Made by a program: the position numbers and the translations under genes
Shown here: one piece after another, positions 53,165-63,600 of the stretch
Position numbering within the stretch: position 1 is the stretch's first letter
Layout: each line of letters opens with the position of its first letter
Assembly: GCA_963823675.1 (NCBI GenBank)
Contig: CAWGMT010000008.1
Coordinates: forward strand, 930,001-994,000
DNA length: 64,000 nucleotides
From: CAWGMT01 sp963823675
GTDB taxonomy: Bacteria; Planctomycetota; Planctomycetia; Isosphaerales; Isosphaeraceae
Reading direction: 5' to 3'
The notes under the pieces: generated by a model
Told to the model about the DNA's origin: nothing
Seen by the model: the letters and a program-made list of their open reading frames with translations, nothing else
The model's database searches: none

Positions 53165-53532
53165 CGCGGCGGCCGGCGAGCACCGGCCGCGGCGGCGTCA
53201 TCGTCTTCGTCGTCGTGGGCGAGTCGAGTGCTCGCGGTGAGCCTTATTACCCGTGGCTCTCCGTCGGCCAGATCCTCGGGTGGCAACTCGAGCAGGTGTT
53301 CCCCGGTCGCAAGATCCGCGTCGATGTGCGTGCCGACGGAGGGTTCTGCCTGGAACAGGCGATCCTGTTGCTCGAGGCAGCTCGCGACCTGGCCGCCGGC
53401 CGCCCTCCGCGACCCGGCCGCCCGCCCAGCCTGACGATGGCAGTCCCCATTCTCGACCCCGCCGCGATCCCGGCCCCGCCCCCGCCGGCGAACGCTGGTG
53501 CACGCCCAGAAACAGTTCCGCGGTCCCATTGA
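53161..53532 (+). pseudogene. SGNH/GDSL-like hydrolase fragment
   Basis: The frame reads IVFVVVGESSARGEPYYPWL, then SVGQILGWQLEQVFPGRKIR and VDVRADGGFCLEQAILLLEA. The GESSARG segment fits the nucleophile block of SGNH-type proteins in planctomycetes, but the remaining catalytic blocks are missing and the C-terminal part turns into a Pro-rich low-complexity run. No proper start codon. Probably the remnant of a larger gene. Confidence 0.4.
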
Positions 53533-53600
53533 GATTCTTCCTCGCAAACATCTCCGCGCGATGAGCGCATCCTCGGATCGCCGGACGGAGCCGGCTATAT

Positions 53601-53770
53601 AACCACGCGCCGACGCCCCGGCTTGCTGTAGGAGCGGGCTCTGTCCCCCGATCGCCTACAAACCGCGCGCTGACGCCCCGGTTTGCTTTTACGATCAAGA
53701 TTACGATTAAGATTAGGAACTTGATCAGGGGCAAGAGTAAGATGAAGACCCGAGCCGCCGGGTTGGCCTG
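53601..53770. repeat. Short direct repeats, one arm of an inverted-repeat family, and a GATTA-rich run
   Basis: GCGCCGACGCCCCGGCTTGC and GCGCTGACGCCCCGGTTTGC (about 53607 and 53668) are direct repeats around TGTAGGAGCGGGCTCTGTCC (53627-53646). A GATTACGATTAAGATTAGG run follows. Spacer upstream of the permease gene. Confidence 0.6.
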
Positions 53771-53828
53771 CGTGGCGGAAGCAACAGTGCAACCTGAGAG
53801 AGACAGAAAGTGAGAGAGGGACCTCCGG

Positions 53829-55335
53829 ATGGGATTGGGATTGTTTTCGTCCAGTTACTTTCGGCGCAAAGAGGTCGACCAACTAATCGGCGAGATGAAC
53901 GACGGCGAGCGGCTCCATCGGCGGCTGGGGCCGGTGGCCCTGACCGGGCTCGGGGTCGGAGCGACGATCGGCACGGGGCTGTACGTGCAGACCGGCTTCG
54001 TGGCCAAGGAGTTCGCAGGCCCGTCGCTGGTCCTCTCATTCCTCCTGGCATCGATCGGCTGCGGCTTCGCGGCCCTTTGCTATTCCGAGCTGGCCAGCAT
54101 GGTGCCGGTGGCCGGCAGTGCCTACACATATGCCTATGCCACGCTCGGCGAGCTCGTGGCCTGGATCATCGGCTGGGACCTCATCCTGGAATACGCCATC
54201 GGCTCGAGCGTGGTTGCGGCCGGCTGGTCCAACTACCTCGATGCCTTCCTGCGCAACGTCCTGCACATCCACCTCGACCCGAGACTCCAGTCAGCCCCCT
54301 GGGACTACGACGTAAAGCAGGGGACGTTTCTGCTCAAGACCGTCACCCTGGCCGGCGGCCGGACCGCAATGGCGTGGCTCAACCTCCCGGCGGTGTTCAT
54401 CACGGCGGCCGTCACGGTGGTGCTGGTGATCGGAATCAGGGAGAGCGCGGGGTTCAACGCGGCGATGGTTCTGCTCAACATCGCCGTGATTCTCGCGGTC
54501 GTGGGCATCGGCGCCGCTTACTTCGAGCCCAGGAACTGGCAGCCGTTCCTGCATGAAGACAAGAAATGGCGGGGCGTGGCGGAGGGGGCCGGCCGGATCT
54601 TTTTCGCCTATATCGGGTTCGACTCGATTTCGACCCACGCCGAGGAGGCGCGTCAACCGCAGCGCGACCTGGCGATCGGCATCATGGGCTCGCTGACGAT
54701 CTGCACCGTCCTGTACGTCGCGGTCGCGACCGTGCTGACCGGGATGGTCCCATACCCCCAGATCGACATCAATGCCCCGCTTTCCGCCGCCTTGCAGCGC
54801 CGCGGACTGACCTTCGCCGGCGGCCTCGTCACCCTGGGCATCATTGCCGGCATGACCAGCTCGCTTCTGGTCGGCAACCTGAGCCAGCCGCGCATTCTGC
54901 TGGCCATGGCCCGCGACGGCCTGCTTCCGCCCGCGATCTTCGCCGCCGTGCACCCGCGCTTCAAGACGCCCTGGGTGGGCACTATCGTCGTCGGGTTCGT
55001 CGTCGCCGCGGCCGCGGCCCTGGCGCCCCTGGGCTTCCTGGCCGATCTGGTCAGCATCGGGACGCTGTTCGCGTTCGTGATCGTTTCGGCGGCCGTCTGG
55101 ATCTTGCGGATCACCGATCCCGCAACTCCGCGTCCGTTCCGCGCCCCTGGTCCCCGTGGTCTCGACCCTGGCGATTCTGGTCAACGGTTACATGATGTAC
55201 TCATTGGGCCGCGAGAACTGGGCCCGCCTGTTCGTCTGGCTGGTGCTGGGCCTCCTGATCTATTTCGGCTACGGCCGCCGCCATTCCGTCCTGGGCCGCC
55301 GCACCGGCGAAGTCCCGGCCGCGAAAACCGAGTGA
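53829..55335 (+). CDS. APC family amino acid permease, frameshifted
   Basis: Amino acid/polyamine/cation transporter, about 501 aa after correction. Signature first helix: GVGATIGTGLYVQTGFVAKE; then CYSELASMVPVAGSAYTYAY, IIGWDLILEYAIGSSVVAAG and IFFAYIGFDSISTHAEEARQ, the cationic-amino-acid-transporter-like pattern. A base is missing near 55143 (CCGCGCCCCTGG); beyond it the frame gives LVPVVSTLAILVNGYMMYSL and LFVWLVLGLLIYFGYGRRHS, the last two helices, ending at PAAKTE (55335). Likely takes up amino acids in the inner membrane; the substrate is unknown. Confidence 0.85.
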
Positions 55336-55478
55336 AGCCGGCAGGAGCAGCCAATCGAGGACCTGTTCGGCGTCCTCGGCGCGGTGCCGGGAACGCGGTA
55401 CTTCCCGGCGATCCAAAACCCCCGCGGCACTTCCATCCATTTCACGGGAACCGGCTCGCCGTCAACGTGGTGCTCTCC

Positions 55479-55800
55479 CGGGTTCCCAGCCGCGAAGCGG
55501 CGCCAGATCGTAGCCTGGCGGCGTGAGCCCCAGGTCCGGAAGCGCCACGGATCTACCTTTTCGCCGGGTTCCCAGCCGCGAAGCGGCGCCAGATCGTGGC
55601 CCGGCGGCGTGAGCCCCAGGTCCGGAAGCGCCACGGATCTACCTTTTCGCCGGGTTCCCCAGCCGCGAAGCGGCGCCAGATCGTAGCCTGGCGGCGTGAG
55701 CCCCAGGTCCCGAAGCGCCACGGATTTACTTTTTCGCCGGGTTCCCAGCCGCGAAGCGGCGCCAGATCGTAGCCTGGCGGCGTGAGCCCCAGGTCCGGGG
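55479..55800. repeat. Four tandem copies of an ~86-bp repeat
   Basis: Units start at 55479, 55564, 55651 and 55738. Each has CGGGTTCCCAGCCGCGAAGC, CAGATCGTAGCCTGGCGGCG, CCCCAGGTCCGGAAGCGCCA and CGGATCTACCTTTTCG in order. Copies differ at only a few positions (for example an extra C in copy 3). The last copy is truncated. Confidence 0.9.
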
Positions 55801-56480
55801 ACACCGCACGTAAGTCTTCATTCCACGCCGAGCACAAACCAAAAACCAAGCTTGACACCGCGAAGCGCCACGAGAAATAAAACCGTCAAGACGGCTCGGG
55901 CAAAGCTCGCTCGGCGAAACTGATCTGCGGTAGGAATCTGACAAGACCATCGGCGCATGCGCCGAGGTCGAGAAGACCACGGGCTGCCGCTTCTTGAAGC
56001 CGGTGCCCCTTTCGTGTTTTTCGTTTTTTTCGTGGTTCAGGATCCGGATTTCCTCTCTGGCTATCTGGTTGCAGCTCGGCCGCGCTGAGCTGTCCGTGGT
56101 TAGAATCTCCCATGAACAATCGGAAGAATTGACATCGGATTCAAGATTCTCAACCACGGACAGCACGCAGTGACACGGAAAATGGGCAAATCACCGTGGC
56201 GAAGATCGACCCAGAGCAGTGCTAACGGTTCATGGAGGGCTGCTTCGGGTTCTCCAGATCATTTTCTCGCGCAATTCGTGATTCCATCTGGGAGCAGATG
56301 AGAGGACGCCGGGACTGGTCCGTCCATGATTGCGCAGTCAGCCGCAGCGCGAAAACTTGAGCGATCGGGAAGGTCCGTTCCCCACAGCGACTGTGTTCGC
56401 GCTCCGGGGACACCACACGTAATTCCTCATTCCATTCCACGCCGATCACAAACCAAAAACCAGTTTTGACGCCGCGAACG
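55796..56480. repeat. Pair of ~70-bp direct repeats about 600 bases apart, in a gene-free spacer
   Basis: CCGGGGACACC, CACGTAA, TTCATTCCACGCCGA and CACAAACCAAAAACCA occur in the same order at about 55796-55860 and 56402-56470. The stretch 55336-56814 contains these, the tandem repeats, and a CCCACGCAGAGCGCGGGAAC copy at about 56537. I see no gene in it. Confidence 0.65.
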
Positions 56481-56814
56481 AGCCGGTCTGCGGCACTCGG
56501 CCGGCACCCGACGACGCGGAGCGTCGAAGACGGCATTCCCACGCAGAGCGCGGGAACGAGTTTCTCCGCCAGGTTCCGCCCTGGGGCAAAGCCGGCCGCC
56601 CGGTTTCCTTGCTACATTATCAACAAAAAGCGGTTGGGCGCAATTCGGTTGGCGGCGGGTTTCACCCACCCTTCAGACTCCCGGCCGATCGATCGCGGGC
56701 CGCCCGATCTGTTGAGTCGGGTTCCGGCTGGGGTCTACAATCGATAAGGACCGGATCGGACCGGCCGGGCCGTAGCGGCACTGTTCCGCCCTGGATCGAT
56801 TGCGAGCCACCAAG

Positions 56815-59800
56815 ATGTCCCAACCGACCGACGCCTCGCGTGACCTCCTTTTCGGACTGCTCGCGCTCCAGAACGGCTTGATCGACCAGGAACGGCTCCT
56901 GGGCGCCTTTCAGGCCTGGGCCCGGGACAAAGGCCGCTCCCTTGCCGAGCACCTGGTGGGGCGCGGGGACCTCCAACCGGAGGATCGCGCGCTGCTGGAG
57001 GCCCTGGCGGCCCGGCACGTCGGGCGGCACGGCGGCGTGGAGCAGAGCCTGGCGGCCGTGACCGTGGACCGAGCAGCGCGCGAGAGCGTGGCCACGCTCG
57101 GCGATCCGGAGCTCGCGACGATGGTCGGCCAGGCCGGCTCGGCGGACCTGCCGACCCAGGACGGCCAATTCCACGGCGTCGCGGGCTACGCCACCGGCGC
57201 GGCGGCCTCCGACAGCCAGCGATTTCGCGTCCTTCGCCCCCACGCCAGGGGCGGCCTGGGGGCGGTCTTCGTGGCGCTCGACGGCGAATTGCACCGCGAG
57301 GTGGCACTCAAGCAGATCCTCGACTCCCACGCCGACAACCCTGTCAGCCGCCAGCGGTTCCTCCAGGAGGCTGAGATCACCGGCGGGCTCGAGCACCCGG
57401 GCATCGTCCCCGTCTACAGCCTGGGCACCGACGCCGGCGGCCGCCCCTACTATGCCATGCGCTTCATCCGCGGCGACTCCCTCAAGGAGGTCATCGACCT
57501 CTTCCACAGCGACCCCGCCCGCAAGACCGCCGGGAGTCAACCACCTGGCGAGCCCGGTCGCGTCAGCGCCGGGAGTCCGTCGCCGGCCGGGAGTCCGTCC
57601 GCGGCCGGGAGTCAACCGGCGGCCGCGAGTCAACCGCGGACTCGCCCGGCGGAGACTCGGGGCGCTCACGCATCCCCGCTCGCCTTCCGGCAGTTGTTGC
57701 GCCGGTTTCTGGATGTCTGCAACGCCATCGACTACGCGCACAGCCGCGGCATCTTGCACCGGGACATCAAGCCGGGCAATATCATCGTCGGCAAGCATGG
57801 TGAGACGCTGGTTGTCGACTGGGGGCTGGCCAAGCCGCTGGGCGGGGTCGAGCCGGGTGGCGACGGCGGGGAGCGGACGCTGGTGCCCCGTTCGGCAAGC
57901 GGCAGTGCCGAGACGCTTCCCGGCAGCGCCATGGGGACGCCGGCTTTCATGAGCCCCGAGCAGGCCGCCGGCGACCTCGACGGCCTGGGGCCGGCCACCG
58001 ACGTCTACGCGCTGGGCGCAACCCTCTATTACCTGCTGACCGGCCGGCCGGCTTTCGAGGGCCCGGACATCCGCCAGGTGCTCCAGAAGGTCCAGCGGGG
58101 TGAATTCGCCGGCCCTCGCCGGCTCGACCCGGCGATCGACAAGGCGCTCGAGGCAGTCTGCTTGAAGGCCATGGCGACCGAGCCATCCAGCCGCTACGCC
58201 ACGCCGCGGGCACTGGCCGACGACATCGAGCACTGGCTGGCCGACGAGCCGGTCACGGCCTACTCCGAGCGGCGGCTGGAACGGCTGGGGCGCTGGCTCC
58301 GTCAACACCGAACCTGGACCTACGCGGCGGGCGCCGCGCTCCTGGGGATCTCCCTGGCCGCGACGATCGGCGTCGTGGTCCTCGACCAGGCCAGGCGCAG
58401 GGAAGCCGTAATCCGCAAGGAGGCCGAGACCAATTTCAACATGGCGCGGAAGGCCGTCAACGACTACCTGACGAGCGTCAGTGAGAACACGCTGTTCAAG
58501 CTCCAGGATTCGGTCGATATTCGCAAGCTGAGGCAGGAGCTGCTCAATTCCGCGCTGGCGTACTACAAGGGCTTCGTGCAAGAGCGGGGCCACGATCCCC
58601 TGCTCCGCCGGCAACTGGCGGATGCCTATTTTCGAGTCGGGGGGATCACGCGGGAAGTCGCATCACCGAACCAGGCGATCGAGGCTTACCGCGAGGCCCA
58701 GCGCATCTGGGAGCCGCTCGCCGCGGCTCATCCCGGCGACCACGAGCTCCAACGCCGTCTGGCCGAATCGTACCTGGCGGTGGGTAAGCTGCGCAACGTG
58801 GCGCCCAACCTCGATCTCGATGGGGCCGCGAGCTCGCTCGCTCGAGCCCGTGCGATCCTGGAGCCGCTGGCGGCGGCGAACCCGAGCGAAGCACGTTACC
58901 AGTCGAGCCTGGCCGAATGTTATGCGGAGATCGCCACCGTCGCGGCCAGGCGGCAAGATTCCGGCGCGAGCCTGGTCCTGCTCGAGAAGGCCGAAGCCAT
59001 CGAGAAAAGCCTGATCAGCCGATACCCCGATCAGCATGCCTACCAGAAAAGTCTGGCGGAGATCACCAACATCCTCGGGTTCGCGTACTACAAACTCGGC
59101 AACAACGACCTGGCGCTCAAGAAGTTTGCCGAGGTCCAGAGAATCTGCCTGACCGTCCTGGAGCAAGCGAAAGTCGGCCCCAAGCCTCTCTGGCTCTTGA
59201 GCTTGCTTGCGCTGGGCCATTTCAACATCGGCTCGATTCACGAGGAACGGCGAGACTTCGAAGCCGCACTCAAATCGTTCGAGCAATCGCTGGCATACCG
59301 ATTCGCTCTCGTCGACGCTCACCCGTCGGTGACCGAGTATCAGCAGAAGCTCGGTTGGAGCTGCCGGCGGATCGCCACCGCCCAGCACAAAGCCCACCAT
59401 GACGCCAGGGCATTCCAGTTAATGGAGCGGTCGATCGACGTCCTCGAGGCCCTGGTTCGCGCGCAGCCCGGCCAGGCGGGCTATCACAGCGAGCTTGGCT
59501 TGAGCTGGAACTACCTCGGCTGCCTGTTTGACGCCGCTCGGAGAAACACCGAGGCGCTTGCCGCCTTCGAGCGAGCCGTGGCCGAGCAGCAAGTGGCCGT
59601 CGACAAGGGGAAGGGCGATGAAGAGTACCGCGGGGACCTCGCGAACCACCTGGAGAATCTCGGTGAGGCGTTCGTGGACCTTGGTCGTGTCGCCCGCGGA
59701 CTGCCGCAATTCCGGCGCACGCTTGGGCTCTGGCGCGACCAGAGCGCGGCGCATCCCAAGAACCGCGGTTTCACCCTCGGGGCATTGAGGATCTTGCTGC

Positions 59801-60530
59801 GGCTGGGAACGGTCGAGCGGGCGGATGGCGACTCCGCCGCCGCGGCGCAGTCGTTTGCCGATGCGCGAACGATCCTGGAACGCCAGTCGGCCGCCGCGCC
59901 GGAAGACGTGGCGGTGCGGATTCTGCTCGGCGTGGCGCTCGACCGGGAGGCGGATGCGCTCTTCGATCAGGGGCTCGCCGATCTGGCGAGAGAGCGGCTC
60001 GAGCGAGCCTTGGTGCTGTTGCGGCCGCGATCGGATCACGCTGCGGCCGGGCGGGAGACCGCCCAGGAGCGCCGTGGCGCAGCGAAATGCTCTATGTCCT
60101 GGGGTTCGAGCCCGATGCCGGCGAGAAGGGCGGCCTGGAGCGCCGATGGCGCAGCGAAACCCTGTGGGACCTGGCCCGTGTGCTCCGGGCCAGGAACCAG
60201 TTCTCGGAGGCCGAGAAAGCCGACGGCGAGCGGGTGGCCTTGTGGAAAGATTGCGAGCCCGGCGACCTGGTCGACCTGGCCTTCGACCAGTTGGAGAGGG
60301 CCCTGGTGATCGGCTTCGGCAAGACGCCCGTTTCCGGTCGGGCCAAGGCCGTGCGCGCGCTCGAGCTGGACGAAGCGGCCGCGAGCGTCCGCCTGGCCAT
60401 CGCGCGGGGGTTCAACGACCTCGGCAAGCTCCGCTCCCATCCCGATGCGGCGTTCCTGCTCGCGAGGGATGACCTCAAGCTCCTGATCATGGACATGGCC
60501 TTTCCCGAGCGGCCGTTCCGGCAACCATGA
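56815..60530 (+). CDS. Membrane-anchored Ser/Thr protein kinase with TPR tail, frameshifted
   Basis: About 1238 aa. After an N-terminal region, the kinase domain opens with HARGGLGAVFVALDGELHRE and VALKQIL (Lys), then HRDIKPGNIIVGKHGET with catalytic Asp, DWGLAK replacing DFG, and GTPAFMSPEQAAGDLDGLGP. A Pro/Ser/Ala-rich insert (SPSPAGSPSAAGSQPAAAS) interrupts the domain before the catalytic loop. One membrane helix (AAGAALLGISLAATIGVVVL, about 502-526) separates it from a long TPR array outside. A base is missing near 60070 (GCGCCGTGGCGC); correction gives LYVLGFEPDAGEKGGLERRW and an end at 60530. A Hanks-type planctomycete signalling kinase; target unknown. Confidence 0.88.
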
Positions 60531-60544
60531 GGATCTGGGCAGAA

Positions 60545-60615
60545 AGTCAGTTACCGGAAGAGTGGCCTTTCGCGGAGCGAAAGGCGACACATATTGTTGC
60601 GCAGCGCCCAAGCAG
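60545..60615. repeat. Palindromic repeat family, copy 5
   Basis: ACCGGAAGAGTGGC, CTTTCGCGGAGCGAAAGG, CGACA and TTGTTGCGCAGCGCCC, matching the copies at 36955-37025 and 43061-43145. It separates the convergent kinase and glycosyltransferase genes. CCCGACGCGCCAGCGAGGG follows at about 60641. Confidence 0.8.
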
Positions 60616-60660
60616 CATCGCCACGCTCGTGCCCATACCAACCCGACGCGCCAGCGAGGG

Positions 60661-63600
60661 CTATCTGGAAACCGTCTGCGATTGGTGTTCCAGCATTTGG
60701 GCCATGCGCTCGAAGACCCCCGGCCAATCACCGGCCGTCTGCTGCCGGAATAGCCGCATCGACGGATACCACGGGCTATCCTCGCGCTCAAGCATCCAGC
60801 GCCACTCGGCCACCGATGGCAGGCCGACCCACACCGGCGTTCCCAGGCTGCCCGCCAGGTGTGCGACCGCGCTGTCGGGCGTGACCACCAGGTCCAATTG
60901 ACTGACAATGGCCGCCGTGTCCAGAAAGTCGCGCTCGTCTTCGGGGCCGCTGGTCTCATTCCTGAGCGTCGCGACCGAAAACCGCCCGTTGAGGGCGCTG
61001 AGTTGATCGAGACCATGCTCCTTTTGCAGGCTGATCAACCGGACGCCCGGCACGCGAGCCAGGGGCTCGAGCTGATCCAGCCGGAACGATCGCATCCGAT
61101 CGGTCCGATGTTTGGGGTTGCCCTGCCAGACGATGCCGATCTTCCTTGCGCGGTCCGTGCCGCTCTCTTCGAGAGCACGCGCCAGGATTGTCCGCCAGCG
61201 CGCGATCGTGCCGCCGTTGACGGACAGATAAGCCGGCGGGGAGGGCAGATTGGCGAGGGTAATGCGCAGGATCGCCGGCAGGCTCCAGATCGAAGCGTGA
61301 ACGTCAAACGGCGGGACGGGATTGCCGACTTCCGTGAGGAAGTCGATCCCGGGGAACCGCGCGATCAGCCGTAAGAGAGGCTTCGGGCAGGTGACGATGA
61401 CGGTTCCGGCGTTGCGGTTGCGGACTTCGGCCACGAAGCGAATGAACTGGATGGTGTCGCCCAGTCCTTGCTCGGTGTGCAGCAGGATCGTCCTGCCCCT
61501 GAGGTCCTCGCCGGACCAGCGGGGGCAGTTCGGGTTGGCGCCGACATGCCATCGGCAGCTCAGCCGCCACTCGAACTCGGGCCAGCCGCGCTCGAAGTCG
61601 CCGTGAGTGAGCCAGATGAACGCCCGGTTCCGGTGCGACTCGGGATAGCAGGGTTGCAGCTCCAGGGCGCGGCTGTAGCAAGCCAGGGCCTCGTCCCACT
61701 TCCCTTGCCGTGCCAGCGTTGCCCCCAGGTTGTCGTGGGTCTCGTGGGACTCGGGTCGAAGGCGGAGTGATTCCTGGATGCACCGGATCGCCTCGTCAAA
61801 GTGGGTCAGGTCGGTCAGAAGCACGCCCAGATTCATCCAGGTTTCCGAGGAATCGGGCTTGAGCAAAAGCGCGCGGCGATAGAACCCGGCGGCCTCCTCG
61901 AGGGCGCCTCGCTGCCAGAGCGCGTTGCCCATGTTGTTCAAGATCGAGTAATGATCGGGCTTGAACTCAAAAGCTCGGCGATAATAGGCCTCGGCCTCCT
62001 CGGCCCGTCCTTCCAGCCAGACGGCGGTGCCCAGGTTGTTCAGAGCGTCGGGGTTGTCAGGCTGAAGCCGCAGCGACTCGCTGAGGTAGAACTTGGCATC
62101 CTCGGTACGTCCCTGCCGGAGAGATGATGTGCCCACGCTGAAAAATGCCCTTGCCGCGGTATTCGTTCCGACGTGCGGCCGAACCGGCGGCGCTGGAACT
62201 CTCCGCGGGGGCGACACGAGTTCTGGCATTGTGCTCATCGGGATCTTTCCTTGGGATCGGGAACGACCAACGTAAACCGAGATCTCGCGTTGTTTCCGGA
62301 TCAGCCGGATGGTTGTCCCCGCGTCGTTCGCGGTTCCCGCGCGCCGGCCTCGGGGCCGCGGCGCCGAGTTCGCGGACGGCGTGGTCGATTCACGTCCCAG
62401 CGCCTGGGCCATGCGCTCGAAGACCCCCGGCCAATCACCGGCCCTCTGCTGCCGGAATAGCCGCATCGACGGATACCACGGGCTATCCTCGCGCTCGAGC
62501 ATCCAGCGCCACTCGGCCACCGATGGCAGGCCGACCCACACCGGCGTTCCCAGGCTGCCCGCCAGGTGTGCGACCGCGCTGTCGGGCGTGACCACCAGGT
62601 CCAATTGACTGATTATGGCCGCCGTATCCAGAAAGTCGCGCTCGTCGTCGGGGCCGGTGGTCTCATTCGTGATCGTTGTGACCGAAAACCACCCGTCGAG
62701 AGCACGGAGCTGATCGAGACCGTGCTCCTTTTGCAGACTGATCAACCGGACGCCCGGCACGCGAGCCAGGGGCTCGAGCTGATCCAGCCGGAACGATCGC
62801 ATCCGATCGGTCCGATGTTTGGGGTTGCCCTGCCAGACGATGCCGATCTTCCTTGCGCGGTCCGTGCCGCTCTCTTCGAGAGCACGCGCCAGGATTGTCC
62901 GCCAGCGCGCGATCGCGGCGCCGTTGACGGAGAGATAAGCCGGCGGGGAGGGCAGATTGGCGAGGGTAATGCGCAGGATCGCCGGCAGGCTCCAGATCGA
63001 AGCGTGAACGTCGAAGGGCGGCAGAGGACTGTCTTCTTCGGTCAGGAAGTCGATTCCCGGGAACCGGGCGATCAGCCGCAAGAGAGGCTTCGGGCAGGTG
63101 ACGATGACCGATCCGGCGTTGCGCTTGCGGATTTCGGCCACGAAGCGAATGAACTGGATGGTGTCGCCCAGCCCTTGCTCGGCGTGCAGCAGAATGGTCT
63201 TTCCTCCGAGGTCCTCGCCGGTCCAGCGGGGGCAGTTCGGATTTGAGCCGACGTGCCGCCGGCAGCTCAGCCTCCATTCAAACTCGGGCCAGCCGCGCTC
63301 GTAGTCGCCGCGAGCGAGCCAGATGAACGCGCGGTTCCGGTGTGCCTCGGCGTAGTAGGGTTGAAGCTTCAAGGCGTGGTTGTGGCACGCCAGAGCCTCG
63401 TCCCACTTCCCTTGCCGCGCCAGCGTTGCCCCCAGGTTGTCGTGGGCCTCGTGGGCGTCGGGTCGAAGGCGGAGTGATTCCTGGATGCACGCAATTGCCT
63501 CGTCAAACTGGGTCAAGTCGGTCAAAAGCACGCCCAGGTTCATCCAGGTTTCGGAGGAATCGGGCTTGAGCGTCAGCGCGCGGCGATAGAACCCGGCGGC

